A stretch of 10,069 nucleotides of DNA from JOPF133 sp052144935 (GCA_052144935.1 JBKQPR010000189.1:1-10069), one strand, 5' to 3'; counted from the stretch's first letter, positions 1 through 6,362 are shown. Notes: generated by a model not told the origin, from the sequence alone. Numbers and translations: made by a program.

Positions 1-392
1 GAGGCGACCTGGGTTTTCGGCTGAGGCGCGAGATGGCGGGGCTCGGAGCGAGCCGCATGAAATTCCCGTTGCAAATCGGTCAAAGCGATATCGAGGTACA
101 ACATGGTCATCTCGGGCGAGGCGTGACTGAGTAACTTCATGACGGAAAGAAACTCTACCCCGGAACGAAGCATCTCGCTGGCATAGGTGTGACGAAGCTG
201 GTGGGGAACGATGCGTTTGGCAATGCCGGCCTCGGCACACACCCAGTGTAGGTATCTGCGGAGTTGGCGGATCAAAGCTTCCCGGGTGCTGGGACGAGCC
301 AGCAGGCTGCCATCAGCGGGCAATGGATCGAATGAGCGGAAGAAGCGGAGACGTTGGACGAGTCCGCACACGAAAGAGTCGACGGGGACCAT
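1..392 (-). CDS. Tyrosine recombinase (phage integrase family), C-terminal catalytic part; runs off the window edge and lacks its N-terminus
   Basis: The minus-strand frame from the ATG at 390-392 to base 1 is open for 130 codons and has no stop before the window edge. It carries the second half of a tyrosine recombinase catalytic domain: the box II signature PHQLRHTYASEML (H64, R67, H68), then LLSH (H90) followed nine residues later by the nucleophile Tyr99 in EMTMLYLDI. This H-x-x-R-H / [L]SH / Y spacing is the family hallmark. The enzyme would cut and rejoin DNA through a 3'-phosphotyrosine bond. The N-terminal SAM-like DNA-binding domain and the box I arginine are absent: four codons upstream of the ATG the frame meets a TAA stop (near 399-401), and the sequence beyond belongs to something else. 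The text MVPVDSFVCGLVQRLRFFR looks internal to a recombinase rather than a natural start, so this is probably a 5'-truncated remnant. Confidence is high for the family and low for function. Confidence 0.8.
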   Translation of the reverse strand, partial: MVPVDSFVCGLVQRLRFFRSFDPLPADGSLLARPSTREALIRQLRRYLHWVCAEAGIAKRIVPHQLRHTYASEMLRSGVEFLSVMKLLSHASPEMTMLYLDIALTDLQREFHAARSEPRHLAPQPKTQVA

Positions 393-568
393 CCGAATTT
401 ACGGTCTTCGAGATGCTTGATGTCGTAGTGGAAACCATCCGGCAGGCGACAGGAAAACTTCCATCCGCGCGGAAATGGAGCCTCGGCATGCCGGGGTCCG
501 TTACGGCCGAAAATCAAGTCTCGGTCGTCGATCCATTGATAGTGTTCCTGCTTTCGAAGATAGACGGC
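392..568 (-). pseudogene. Remnant of an unidentified small protein abutting the recombinase fragment
   Basis: About 59 codons on the minus strand, opening after a TGA just above 568, read like protein: YLRKQEHYQWIDDRDLIFG, then PFPRGWKFSCRLPDGFHYD and IKHLEDRKF. The aromatic- and charge-rich pattern differs from the arginine- and serine-rich translations of nearby non-coding frames. The frame then runs into the recombinase fragment in a different phase at about 392, where the protein-like character switches frame. There is no credible start and no natural end. I do not recognise a named family; the PFPRGW...FHYD pattern reminds me of small uncharacterised acidobacterial proteins, but I cannot verify that here. 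It is best read as a gene fragment fused to the recombinase remnant by a rearrangement. Confidence 0.35.
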
Positions 569-1105
569 TCAAACTCGCGTACTGCTTTTACCGCACCCTC
601 GGTGTTTGCTTGGTCGCCGTGCTGCGTGCATGACGCCAGAGATGTTTGTGCCCGCCGCCGACGCTGCACGAACACTCGGGCAGGAGCAGGGGCGATCCCA
701 TGTCCATCGGTTTTATGCGAGATGACCACTGCTCTTCTTCGGCGAGATCAGCGGCCAGCCTTTCCAGGAAAGGGCGGGATTTGGCGTAGCGAGGCAGTTT
801 ACTATAGGGAGCTGACAAGTTGGTCACACCATCGGAACCGAAAGCATTGTACGAGCTCGGCCGCCCACTCGGATCGATGTGGTTGCGTCGAAAAACCCAA
901 GATGTGCGGGCTCGCATGCCTGTCAGCGAACTGGCAAGCCTGGCGAGCGGTTCCCCGATTAATTTCCGGATATTTCTTCGGGGCTGGAACGAATAACAGG
1001 ACCACGCTTCCGGTAGTCCGCCATGCGAATCCGGAGCGTTGCGCAGCCTGGCAACGTATGGGATTGGAATGCCGGGGAGAATCGCAGTTTCCGTCCGGCT
1101 GAAAG
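569..1105. other. Gene-poor stretch, nothing recognised
   Basis: About 540 bases with no supported gene. Open frames exist on both strands (for example 323-1102 on plus and 588-917 on minus), but their translations are rich in Arg, Ser, Cys and Trp and show no domain motif. A short minus-strand piece at about 720-810 (RPFLERLAADLAEEEQWSS) is helix-like and could be a scrap of a decayed gene, but it is too short to assign. I see no tRNA, terminator or repeat array. Confidence 0.4.
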
Positions 1106-1294
1106 CTATTCTTGGATTACCTTGAGCACGATATCGAGCGGGACCGAGATTCGACGCAGGTCCTCATCTGTGAGCGATTCGACGAATCGCTCGAATAGAT
1201 AGCGCTGATTCTGAGCTGGTAGATCATCTCCAGTTTGAGTCGGCGGCTTCGATCCGTCGCTCGACGAAACCCATTCCTCGCGCCGCCTTTTCAA
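1106..1294 (-). CDS. Possible 62-aa protein translationally coupled to the gene upstream (unknown function)
   Basis: The frame starts with a TTG at 1292-1294 that shares TTGA with the stop of the GATase-like ORF (TGA at 1291-1293), a typical coupling arrangement; a GTG at 1304-1306 is an alternative start. It ends in TAG at 1106-1108. The first third is basic (LKRRREEW), and the C-terminal part, RYLFERFVESLTDEDLRRIS then VPLDIVLKVIQE, is acidic, amphipathic and plausibly helical. It therefore looks like protein rather than noise. A G-rich stretch (GTGGGGGAT) precedes the start, but there is no clear Shine-Dalgarno sequence. No family is recognised. The alternative is that it is the C-terminal scrap of a decayed gene that happens to abut the GATase gene. 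A perfect palindrome lies inside it (separate entry). Confidence 0.35.
   Translation of the reverse strand: MKRRREEWVSSSDGSKPPTQTGDDLPAQNQRYLFERFVESLTDEDLRRISVPLDIVLKVIQE
1172..1192. repeat. Perfect 21-bp palindrome (10-bp arms, 1-base centre)
   Basis: The arms gagcgattcg and cgaatcgctc are exact reverse complements separated by one base. The near-zero loop makes it a poor terminator hairpin but a good shape for a dimeric protein binding site. It lies inside the possible 62-aa ORF, where the minus strand codes FERFVESL, so the symmetry may also be coincidental coding sequence. Confidence 0.5.
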
Positions 1295-2415
1295 ACGATC
1301 CCCCACTTGCGCCGCAGCCACCACTCGGAGAAGCGCAGGAGCAGCAACGCCAGGAAGACCAGCGGCAAATCCCAGAGGTCCTTGGTCTCGCGCATGGTCA
1401 CGCCGGCCTCCGAAAAGGGAATGGCGCCGGCGAGTTTGCCGAGATCGGCGGGCTTCCAATATTGTCCACCGGTTTGGGTGGCGAGGCGCTCTAGCAGGTC
1501 GCGGTTCTGCTCGGTGTGGAAGTTCTCCGCTACGCCGTCCATGCGCTGAAAGGTCAGTACGTCGCGGCCTAATTCCTTGAACGTGCCGGTACTGGAATCG
1601 GCGCGCTGGGCCGTGACCTCGGTCAGATAGGCGCCGGTCTTGGGAGCGGACCAGGCGGCTTGGAACTGGCCGGGGCTATCGGGCACCGGGGTCATCTCGA
1701 CCAGGGCGCTGACGCCGCTGGGACCCAGGATATGAGCTTCGACCTTGGCATCGGGCGCGGGGTTGTACTGCCGATCGCGTACCTCGGCGGTGAGAGTTAC
1801 GGCGCCGTTGTCGAGCAGCAGTTGAGCGGGGACGGAAGCGGCTACGTGGCCAGGGGTATCCGAAACCAGCCATCGCAGGAGCTGCTGCCAGAACAAATCG
1901 TGAGCGGTGTCGCCGAGCGGTGAACTCATCTGCCAACGCCAACTGCCTCCGGTGGCCATAATCGCGGTACGGCCCCGGCCGAAGTTCTCGGTAATCAGCA
2001 AGGGCAACTTGCGGCCTTCGGGCGTAATCATGTTGGCGAGAACGGCCGCCCCCGGCTTGGGAGTGCCCGGATCCTGGTAGTCCATCAGGTACGGCAGCTT
2101 TTTCCACTTGGCGGCGTTAGCGGCGGGGTCATCCACGAGGCGGGTAATAATGCTATCCACACCAGCGGGCGCCAGCTCGGCCGTCGTATGAATGGTTCCG
2201 CCCTTCGGATCGGCCTCGCGATGAAAAGTGACCGCCTGGGTTGGCAGCGTGGCCGGCAGCAGGTCGGTAAGGTTGGAGGCGTTCCAGCCGCCATCCGCCA
2301 GCGCGAACTGACCGCCGAGCAGCAGCAGGCCGCCGCCTCGGCGATCCACGAACTCGCGGATTAATTCCTGCTGGCCGGGAGTGAAATAGCCGGCTTCCAC
2401 CGACCCAATGATCAA
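1291..2415 (-). CDS. GATase-like C-terminal half of a VWA membrane protein, separated from the N-terminal half by one in-frame TAG
   Basis: This ORF of 374 codons would start at a TTG (2413-2415), but that is an artefact of the interrupting stop: the same frame is protein-like for 17 further codons back to the TAG at 2467-2469 (LADGFPSRPEDLFVYQG) and beyond it into the VWA ORF. Order of parts: a class I glutamine amidotransferase-like Rossmann domain (about residues 1-190, including FVDRRGGGLLLLGGQFAL, ITENFGRGRTAIMATGG and FWQQLLRWLV), an Ig-like beta region (about 195-290), a segment resembling the VWA-protein C-terminus (LERLATQTGGQYW), and one TM helix near the end (LPLVFLALLLLRFSEWWLRR). 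At the nucleophile elbow the sequence is LLGG rather than a catalytic Cys motif, so amidotransferase chemistry is unlikely; the domain is probably a structural or sensing fold. It is predicted to sit on the outer face of the inner membrane. No SD precedes the TTG, so independent translation is doubtful. Confidence 0.8.
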   Translation of the reverse strand: MIIGSVEAGYFTPGQQELIREFVDRRGGGLLLLGGQFALADGGWNASNLTDLLPATLPTQAVTFHREADPKGGTIHTTAELAPAGVDSIITRLVDDPAANAAKWKKLPYLMDYQDPGTPKPGAAVLANMITPEGRKLPLLITENFGRGRTAIMATGGSWRWQMSSPLGDTAHDLFWQQLLRWLVSDTPGHVAASVPAQLLLDNGAVTLTAEVRDRQYNPAPDAKVEAHILGPSGVSALVEMTPVPDSPGQFQAAWSAPKTGAYLTEVTAQRADSSTGTFKELGRDVLTFQRMDGVAENFHTEQNRDLLERLATQTGGQYWKPADLGKLAGAIPFSEAGVTMRETKDLWDLPLVFLALLLLRFSEWWLRRKWGIV

Positions 2416-2466
2416 TCCCTGGTAAACGAAAAGGTCCTCCGGGCGAGAAGGAAAGCCGTCGGCCAG

Positions 2467-2469
2467 CTA
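2467..2469 (-). other. In-frame amber codon splitting the VWA-GATase gene
   Basis: On the minus strand the codons read GGA ATC TCC GAT CCC AAA TAG, then CTG GCC GAC GGC. The flanking peptide (QGISDPK, stop, LADGFPSRPEDL) is smooth and the reading frame is unchanged, so only one codon is abnormal. TAG is one substitution away from CAG, GAG or AAG. At least three intact genes in this window also end in TAG, so the codon is normally a stop here. Confidence 0.9.
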
Positions 2470-3606
2470 TTTGGGATCGGAGATTCCCTGGCGGTAGATT
2501 TTGTTTTCGGTGGTGCGATCGATGGAGGCGATCTGCACCATGCGGTCGTCCTCTTCCGCCTGGCGGATAAACTTGTACTCCCAACGCGGTTCACCCTCCA
2601 TGTACAGGATGCGGCGCGGTTCGGAGCCAACATTCACCACGCGGGTCAAGGTATTGTTGGCCATGTTCTCCTCGCCCGGAAGTGGAGCAGCCGCGATTTG
2701 AAGCGTTCTGGCGCCAGCGCCACCGATATCGAACATCAAGGTCTCGGTCTGGAGGTTGCCGTCCGGCCCCAAGGCGATCGCGCGAGAAGCAAGGAGCTTG
2801 ACCTGGCCGCCGCTGACGTCGCGCACCGTCAGGTTGATCTTGGCGCCGGCGTACCCGCGTTGGTGCAAGGTGATCTTGGCCGCGAGGCGCGAGCCGGCCA
2901 AAGCGCGGGGAGCGACCACGGCATCTTCCAGCTCCACGTCATGCGCGGCGCGCTCGCGTCCGAAGCCCACGGTGTGAACGGGAATGTGGCGGGCGCGCAG
3001 CGCGCTAATGGCGTCCGCGCCAATGCCTCCAGAGTTGTCGTCGCCGTCCGAGAGCAGCACCACCGCGCCGATGGGCAGGTCGGAAGTCTCCTCGCTCAAC
3101 TGCTTGAGGCTGTCGCCGAGGCGGGTGGAGGGCGCGTTGGATTGGAGGTCCTTGAGGCTGTCGATACGGGCGGGCACGTCGCCGACGCGGTAAAGACGCG
3201 TTTGAAAGGAGCGGTTGAGGCTGTCCAGGACGCCGTTCTGAAGCGCCTTAACGGCTTGGGCCTGGCGGGTAGAACCGTCCTCGGATATGGCCATGCTGCG
3301 GGAGTCGTCCACCAGCACGGCGATGATGTTTTGTTGCGGCTTCAACTCGGCGACGGTGATGGCCGGCTGCCACAGCAGCACCAGCACCACGGCGGCCAGG
3401 AGCGTCTGCAAGCCCCAGATTACCCAGGCCCGCCAACCGCGTATGACCGGCGCGGCTTGCGCCACGCGGGAGCGGATCAGCCAAGCCAGGCCGGCGGCCG
3501 CGGCCAGGATCAGCAGCACCAGCATCCACTTTGGCCAGGCCCCCAAAAGGGCCAATTGGCCGCGTGCATACACCGAACGCGGATACTTAAACAAGAACTC
3601 GAACAT
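2467..3606 (-). CDS. VWA-domain membrane protein, N-terminal half (BatA/BatB-like architecture), ends at a premature TAG
   Basis: The 379-residue product begins with two TM helices (about 27-45 and 61-80), as in BatA/Aer-type membrane VWA proteins. A von Willebrand factor A domain follows (about 93-215) with an intact metal-ion-dependent adhesion site: DxSxS at D100, S102 and S104 (VLVDDSRSM), Thr161 in NAPSTRLGDSL, and the Asp of LLSDGDDNSGG (D187). A CARDB/Ig-like beta region follows (about 230-325), then the first strands of a GATase-like domain (RRILYMEGEPRWEYKFIRQA) that is cut by the TAG. Full length would be about 771 residues together with the downstream ORF. It starts 51 nt after the DUF4159 stop and is likely co-transcribed with it; no SD is evident. 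Related loci pair such proteins with MoxR ATPases and DUF58 proteins in putative envelope-stress or complex-assembly systems (family knowledge; neither is present here). A nonsense allele, sequencing error or readthrough are all possible. Confidence 0.88.
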   Translation of the reverse strand: MFEFLFKYPRSVYARGQLALLGAWPKWMLVLLILAAAAGLAWLIRSRVAQAAPVIRGWRAWVIWGLQTLLAAVVLVLLWQPAITVAELKPQQNIIAVLVDDSRSMAISEDGSTRQAQAVKALQNGVLDSLNRSFQTRLYRVGDVPARIDSLKDLQSNAPSTRLGDSLKQLSEETSDLPIGAVVLLSDGDDNSGGIGADAISALRARHIPVHTVGFGRERAAHDVELEDAVVAPRALAGSRLAAKITLHQRGYAGAKINLTVRDVSGGQVKLLASRAIALGPDGNLQTETLMFDIGGAGARTLQIAAAPLPGEENMANNTLTRVVNVGSEPRRILYMEGEPRWEYKFIRQAEEDDRMVQIASIDRTTENKIYRQGISDPK

Positions 3607-3657
3607 GGGATTGTAGGCGGTTCGCGAACTGTAGGAAGCGGCGCGCGCGGTTCATGC

Positions 3658-4467
3658 CTAATGGGTCATGGAGTAGACGATGTAGTTGAGGACGATGCGA
3701 AAAGCAAGTCCGGAAAACTTCTCGGGATACTGCGGGCTATCCGCCCACTCCCAGGCGTCACCGAGATGCATGTTGGCGCAGATGGCCACCATGATGCGCC
3801 CGTGGTCGTTGCGGATGGCGCGCCACTTGGGCACGTAGCCGTCATACTCGTAGGTTCGGCCGGTGTTGACGTAGATCTCGCTGGGGATCTGAAACTTTTC
3901 GTTGATGTCGTACAAGACGTGGTAGATCTCGTCTTCGTCCTTGAGATCCTCGATGGGCCGATCGGGTATCACCATGCGCAGGCCGGCCATGAAATGCTCC
4001 CACTGCTCGGTGCCGTGGATGTCGTCCACCATCAGGAAACCGCCCTTCAGCAGATAGTCGTGCAGGCGTTTGGCCTCCTCCGCGGTGAAGGTCCAATTGT
4101 TGACCGCGACGGCGTAGATCCAAGGATAGTCGAAGACATGGTCGCTATCGAGATCGACAACGTTCAGCGGCGACGGAGAGTTGATGTGGGTCAAACGCCG
4201 CAGGGCGATCAGGCAATCGTTGTCGGCCTTGGGATAATCCCTGGACCAACCGCCGCGAAAACCGCGAAAACCGTAGCTACTGCCGCCGGCATAGTTAGAC
4301 GTGTACTGGAGCCGGCTCCAATAAAACTCCGAGGGGACGTTGGGTCCGGCCTCGTAGTAGTATTGCTGGCGGCCGTAGCCCTGGAACCCTCCCCGTTGCA
4401 TCGCAAAGAGCGCGAGGCTGAGCAAAAACAGGAGGGGAGTGGCGGAAATGGGCCGCACCAGCTTCAT
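3658..4467 (-). CDS. DUF4159 family protein, exported
   Basis: The 269-residue protein has an N-terminal hydrophobic segment (TPLLFLLSLALFAM, residues 10-23) consistent with a signal peptide or anchor, then a Gly/Tyr-rich linker (24-75), then a DUF4159 domain (about 47-269). Family-typical stretches are FDYPWIYAV (112-120), the strand-turn KGGFLMVDDIHG (141-152), DHGRIMVAICANMHLGDAWE (221-240) and the closing NYIVYSMTH. The fold is related to GATase-like Rossmann domains, with no known enzymatic activity. The start is supported by GAGG 9 nt upstream of the ATG (4477-4480 on plus). It ends in TAG, 51 nt before the VWA gene, and is probably the first gene of that operon. In other bacteria DUF4159 genes accompany VWA/GATase membrane proteins and MoxR ATPases; a role in an envelope complex is inferred, not shown. 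Confidence 0.9.
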   Translation of the reverse strand: MKLVRPISATPLLFLLSLALFAMQRGGFQGYGRQQYYYEAGPNVPSEFYWSRLQYTSNYAGGSSYGFRGFRGGWSRDYPKADNDCLIALRRLTHINSPSPLNVVDLDSDHVFDYPWIYAVAVNNWTFTAEEAKRLHDYLLKGGFLMVDDIHGTEQWEHFMAGLRMVIPDRPIEDLKDEDEIYHVLYDINEKFQIPSEIYVNTGRTYEYDGYVPKWRAIRNDHGRIMVAICANMHLGDAWEWADSPQYPEKFSGLAFRIVLNYIVYSMTH

Positions 4468-4493
4468 AGGTGATTGCCTCAGATGTTTCTTGA

Positions 4494-4502
4494 AGCATAG
4501 CA
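4494..4502 (-). promoter_or_regulatory. Possible extended -10 element for the DUF4159 operon
   Basis: The minus strand reads TGCTATGCT about 27 nt before the ATG, which fits an extended -10 (TGnTATnnT-like). No convincing -35 is visible at the usual distance. The sequence upstream is a decayed gene, so a promoter for the operon should lie about here. Confidence 0.25.
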
Positions 4503-4848
4503 GAAGCGCGGCAGCATGTGCAGCGAGGGCGCTACCGGGCTACCGGGCGAGATCCAACACGTACGATCCGCCAGGTCCATCCGGAACCGGATCGTGCGGG
4601 AGTGCGTCCGGGGGGCCGGATCGGGAGTTGAGGGTACCCGCTTACGAGAGCGGCCAGCGTCTTGCGGCATCCGGCGCGCCGGTGTCGACCACGACCGGCT
4701 GACTGCCCACGCGCCCGTTGACCTCGGCCGAGGCGTGATCGAACGTCCCGATGCGCCAGACCGTGGTCTCCTGGCCCCCCAGCGGCAAGCCTGCGCCAGC
4801 CGCCGCCAGCAGCGCAAGACTGGCCACAAAAGAGGATCGGATGCTCAT
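4500..4848 (-). pseudogene. Broken 5' end of a secreted protein (resembles acidobacterial carbohydrate-active enzymes)
   Basis: From the ATG at 4846-4848 there are 68 codons: a clean signal peptide (SSFVASLALLAAAGAGLPLG) followed by mature-type sequence TTVWRIGTFDHASAEVNG and PVVVDTGAPDAARRW, then TAA at 4642-4644. Beyond the stop, pieces of the expected protein continue in two frames: TIRFRMDLAD in one and SYVLDLA in the next, so at least one stop and one frameshift have occurred. An 8-bp tandem duplication (gctaccgg twice, near 4530-4550) lies in the same damaged tail. WRIGxFDxxSAEF-type sequence is what I associate with the start of secreted polysaccharide lyase- or glycosidase-like proteins in Acidobacteria, but that is memory, not a search. 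The catalytic part is entirely missing; the next gene, DUF4159, begins about 30 nt downstream. Confidence 0.5.
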
Positions 4849-4877
4849 TTCATAAATCATTCTACCGCCTGCGTGGC

Positions 4878-5062
4878 GACGCCGAATCCGACGCCGCATC
4901 CAGCCGCGCGGCCACTTCGGGCGCCACCGCTGCCTGTGCGGAAACGGCTGGCAACCTGACCAGCCAGCCTGCCGTTTCATCGTGGAATATTCGCTGCCAA
5001 TCGGTCCGCTCATCGCGCCATACCCGATAGTGGCCCACTCGTTCTTTGAAGATGTTTTGCGC
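4878..5062 (-). repeat. Diverged direct repeat, copy 2 (remnant of a duplicated coding segment)
   Basis: Two blocks match the copy at about 5219-5478: 5010-5058 (tcatcgcgccataccc and flanks, shared with 5427-5473) and 4878-4934 (gcatccagccgc and gcgccaccgctgcc, shared with 5219-5276). In this copy one minus-strand frame stays open across both blocks: RVGHYRVWRDERTDWQRI, FHDETAGWLVRLPAVSAQ, then AAVAPEVAARLDAASDSA, ending at a TAG. This looks like the C-terminal end of a real protein that has lost its start. No family is recognised. Confidence 0.6.
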
Positions 5063-5126
5063 CGTCTCGGAAGCTCAGCGCCACCAACTCGCGGCGATCG
5101 TGGAGTCCCACACCAGATCCGGTATT

Positions 5127-5559
5127 TCATTTCGTAACGGGACCAGTAAGAACGCCGGCCACCTCGAAATTCGTGCTGCGCCCGATCCCGATCCGGGCAG
5201 CCTGTTCATGGTGGGAGATCGTCGCCGAAATGGAGGCCGCATCCAGCCGCCCGCCCAGATCGGCGCCACCGCTGCCGCGGCTGATGCGCGGCGCCAGGCA
5301 GGAGGCGGGAGTTCCCGAAAAAGGGCGGCCAGCGACGATTTTCGCCGCGTAGAAGCCCGGTAAGACGGGCACGAAGATCGTGCTCCGAAGACCTCGCCCA
5401 GCGCCTGGGCAGCGGCCCGCTCCGGTCATCGCGCCATACCCAATAATGGCCCACCCCTTCGGGGAAGATCCTTGCGGAGAGTGGTCACGGCGCCGAGTGC
5501 CGCCCCGTTGGCAGCGGGCGGCAAATCGTCGCCGGGGCGAACGCATCGCACAGGGAGGT
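5127..5559 (-). pseudogene. Decayed gene of unknown family containing repeat copy 1
   Basis: The stretch between the CxxC protein and copy 2 holds no intact gene. Protein-like segments appear in different minus-strand frames: GHYWVWRDDR (about 5430-5460), STIFVPVLPGFYAAKIVAGR (about 5320-5380) and LDAASISATISHHEQAARIG then STNFEVAGVLTGPVTK (5127-5250). A long minus frame (5127-5597) covers the last two, but its N-terminal part is arginine-rich and lacks a plausible start. I read it as one gene broken by at least one frameshift. The function is unknown. Confidence 0.35.
5219..5478 (-). repeat. Diverged direct repeat, copy 1 (remnant of a duplicated coding segment)
   Basis: This copy shares both end blocks with copy 2, but the middle is about 75 nt longer and different. 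The upstream block reads GVGHYWVWRDDRSGP in one minus-strand frame; the downstream block matches copy 2 (ARLDAAS versus GRLDAAS) only after a one-base deletion shifts frame, and then runs on to ISHHEQAARIGIGRSTNFEV and GPVTK with a stop at 5127-5129. The frame change plus internal indel indicate decay after duplication. Which copy is ancestral cannot be told from the sequence. Confidence 0.6.
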
Positions 5560-5871
5560 TTAGTCGCTCTGTTGCAGAGCTTCCTCCCTCGCTGCATTCT
5601 CCAGGAAATACCATTCGGTGCGGAGCTTCAGGCAATGCTGTGGAATATCACCCGGCTGCAACCCTTTTGTCGCCCGGCGGACCGCGTCGGAAACGAAGCG
5701 CGCGCGCGCTTTCGCCTCCGGCTTCTCAGAAAGGAATCGCTCCACCCGGTGTGAAATATCGTAGGTCGTGCAGTAGGGGCATTCCACGCGCCTTGTATCC
5801 AGCCCCGCCAGTTCAACGGCTTGTGCCGCGCGGTCACAGAGCGGACATTTGCACGCTTGAGACTGTCTCAT
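5560..5871 (-). CDS. Small protein with two CxxC pairs (putative zinc ribbon), unknown function
   Basis: The 103-residue product has KCPLC (C9, C12) and VECPYC (C31, C34), a four-cysteine arrangement with a 18-residue gap suited to one structural zinc, followed by YDISHRVERFL and a helical C-terminus (ARARFVSDAVRRA; EWYFLENAAREEALQQ). The CPYC-x-x-Y-x-IS pattern resembles zinc-ribbon segments of restriction-linked or HNH-associated small proteins where the second pair precedes a Y.IS helix start; no nuclease motif is present. It is a credible short gene: uniform composition, ATG start with a weak AGG just upstream, TAA stop. It lies about 90 nt downstream of the PilZ gene on the same strand and could be co-transcribed with it. 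Zinc binding is inferred from spacing only. Confidence 0.65.
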   Translation of the reverse strand: MRQSQACKCPLCDRAAQAVELAGLDTRRVECPYCTTYDISHRVERFLSEKPEAKARARFVSDAVRRATKGLQPGDIPQHCLKLRTEWYFLENAAREEALQQSD

Positions 5872-5960
5872 TGCCTGCTTTCAGACGCCGCCTCTGGGTA
5901 GTCGGGATCATAGCCCTCCGCAGTTACGAGCGCACGTCGGGCGGCGGGATCTCATGTCGG

Positions 5961-6308
5961 TCACGTAAGTGGCGCTGCGGCTCGGGCCTGCGTGCGAAAT
6001 TCGAATTTGGAAATGTTGCATGCCGCTGTGCCCGTTGTGCTGCGCACCACTTGGCCGCAGGCGACCAGGCGGATCGCGCAATTGCCGTTCACCAATGCGG
6101 GCCAACTCACCGAGATCTCGATGGCCGTACCTGGCTTGAGCTGCTCTTTGGTGGTAAAAGCGGCGCCCCCACTGCTGATGTCCAGCGTGAAACCAGACCC
6201 GGAGCCGATTACTTTGCCCCCATCCACCAGCTTGTAGCGCATTTCGCGGCGCAATGCGAAGCGGCTCTTGTTTCTGCGATCCGCAGAGCTGTTGTCATTG
6301 TGGTCCAT
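5961..6308 (-). CDS. Single-domain PilZ protein (putative c-di-GMP receptor)
   Basis: The 115-residue protein is one PilZ domain. The N-terminal Arg motif is RFALR (R16, R20) preceded by DRRNK; the second motif is LDISSGGAAF, with D43-x-S45-x-x-G48 matching [D/N]xSxxG. Both cyclic-di-GMP-contacting motifs are therefore present, so binding is plausible. The strands FTLDISSGGAAF, AIEISVSWPAL and CAIRLVACGQVV fit the six-stranded barrel. I chose the ATG at 6306-6308 because a purine-rich AAGAGAAAGAG stands just upstream; a TTG at 6333-6335 would add nine residues (MKINLRERA) and is less likely. It stops with TGA at 5961. Stand-alone PilZ proteins usually act as c-di-GMP adaptors for motility, polysaccharide export or signalling; the partner is not identifiable here. 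Confidence 0.87.
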   Translation of the reverse strand: MDHNDNSSADRRNKSRFALRREMRYKLVDGGKVIGSGSGFTLDISSGGAAFTTKEQLKPGTAIEISVSWPALVNGNCAIRLVACGQVVRSTTGTAACNISKFEFRTQARAAAPLT

Positions 6309-6362
6309 GGCTCTTTCTCTTAGGTTAATTTTCAAGAGTCATCCGCGTGTGTTGTTGGAGAG

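Noticed and set aside
323..1102. 259-codon plus-strand open frame
   Set aside because: It overlaps the recombinase fragment on the other strand and has a Cys/Arg/Trp-rich composition with no recognisable motif or SD.
2467..2469. Amber codon reassigned to an amino acid throughout the genome
   Set aside because: TAG terminates the DUF4159, 87-aa and DUF5671 genes at positions that match natural C-termini, so reassignment would extend them.
2698..4473. 591-codon plus-strand open frame opposite the DUF4159 and VWA genes
   Set aside because: It is the complementary shadow of two well-supported minus-strand genes in GC-rich DNA; the translation is a Gly/Val/Ala/Asp/His repeat-like text with no domain.
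4642..5130. 162-codon minus-strand ORF starting at 5128 as one gene
   Set aside because: The first 90 codons are an arginine/tryptophan-rich shadow of repeat copy 2 in the wrong frame; only the last 68 codons, from the ATG at 4846-4848, look like protein.
4878..5478. CRISPR or REP-type repeat array
   Set aside because: Only two long diverged copies with coding character, no regular spacing and no short palindromic units.
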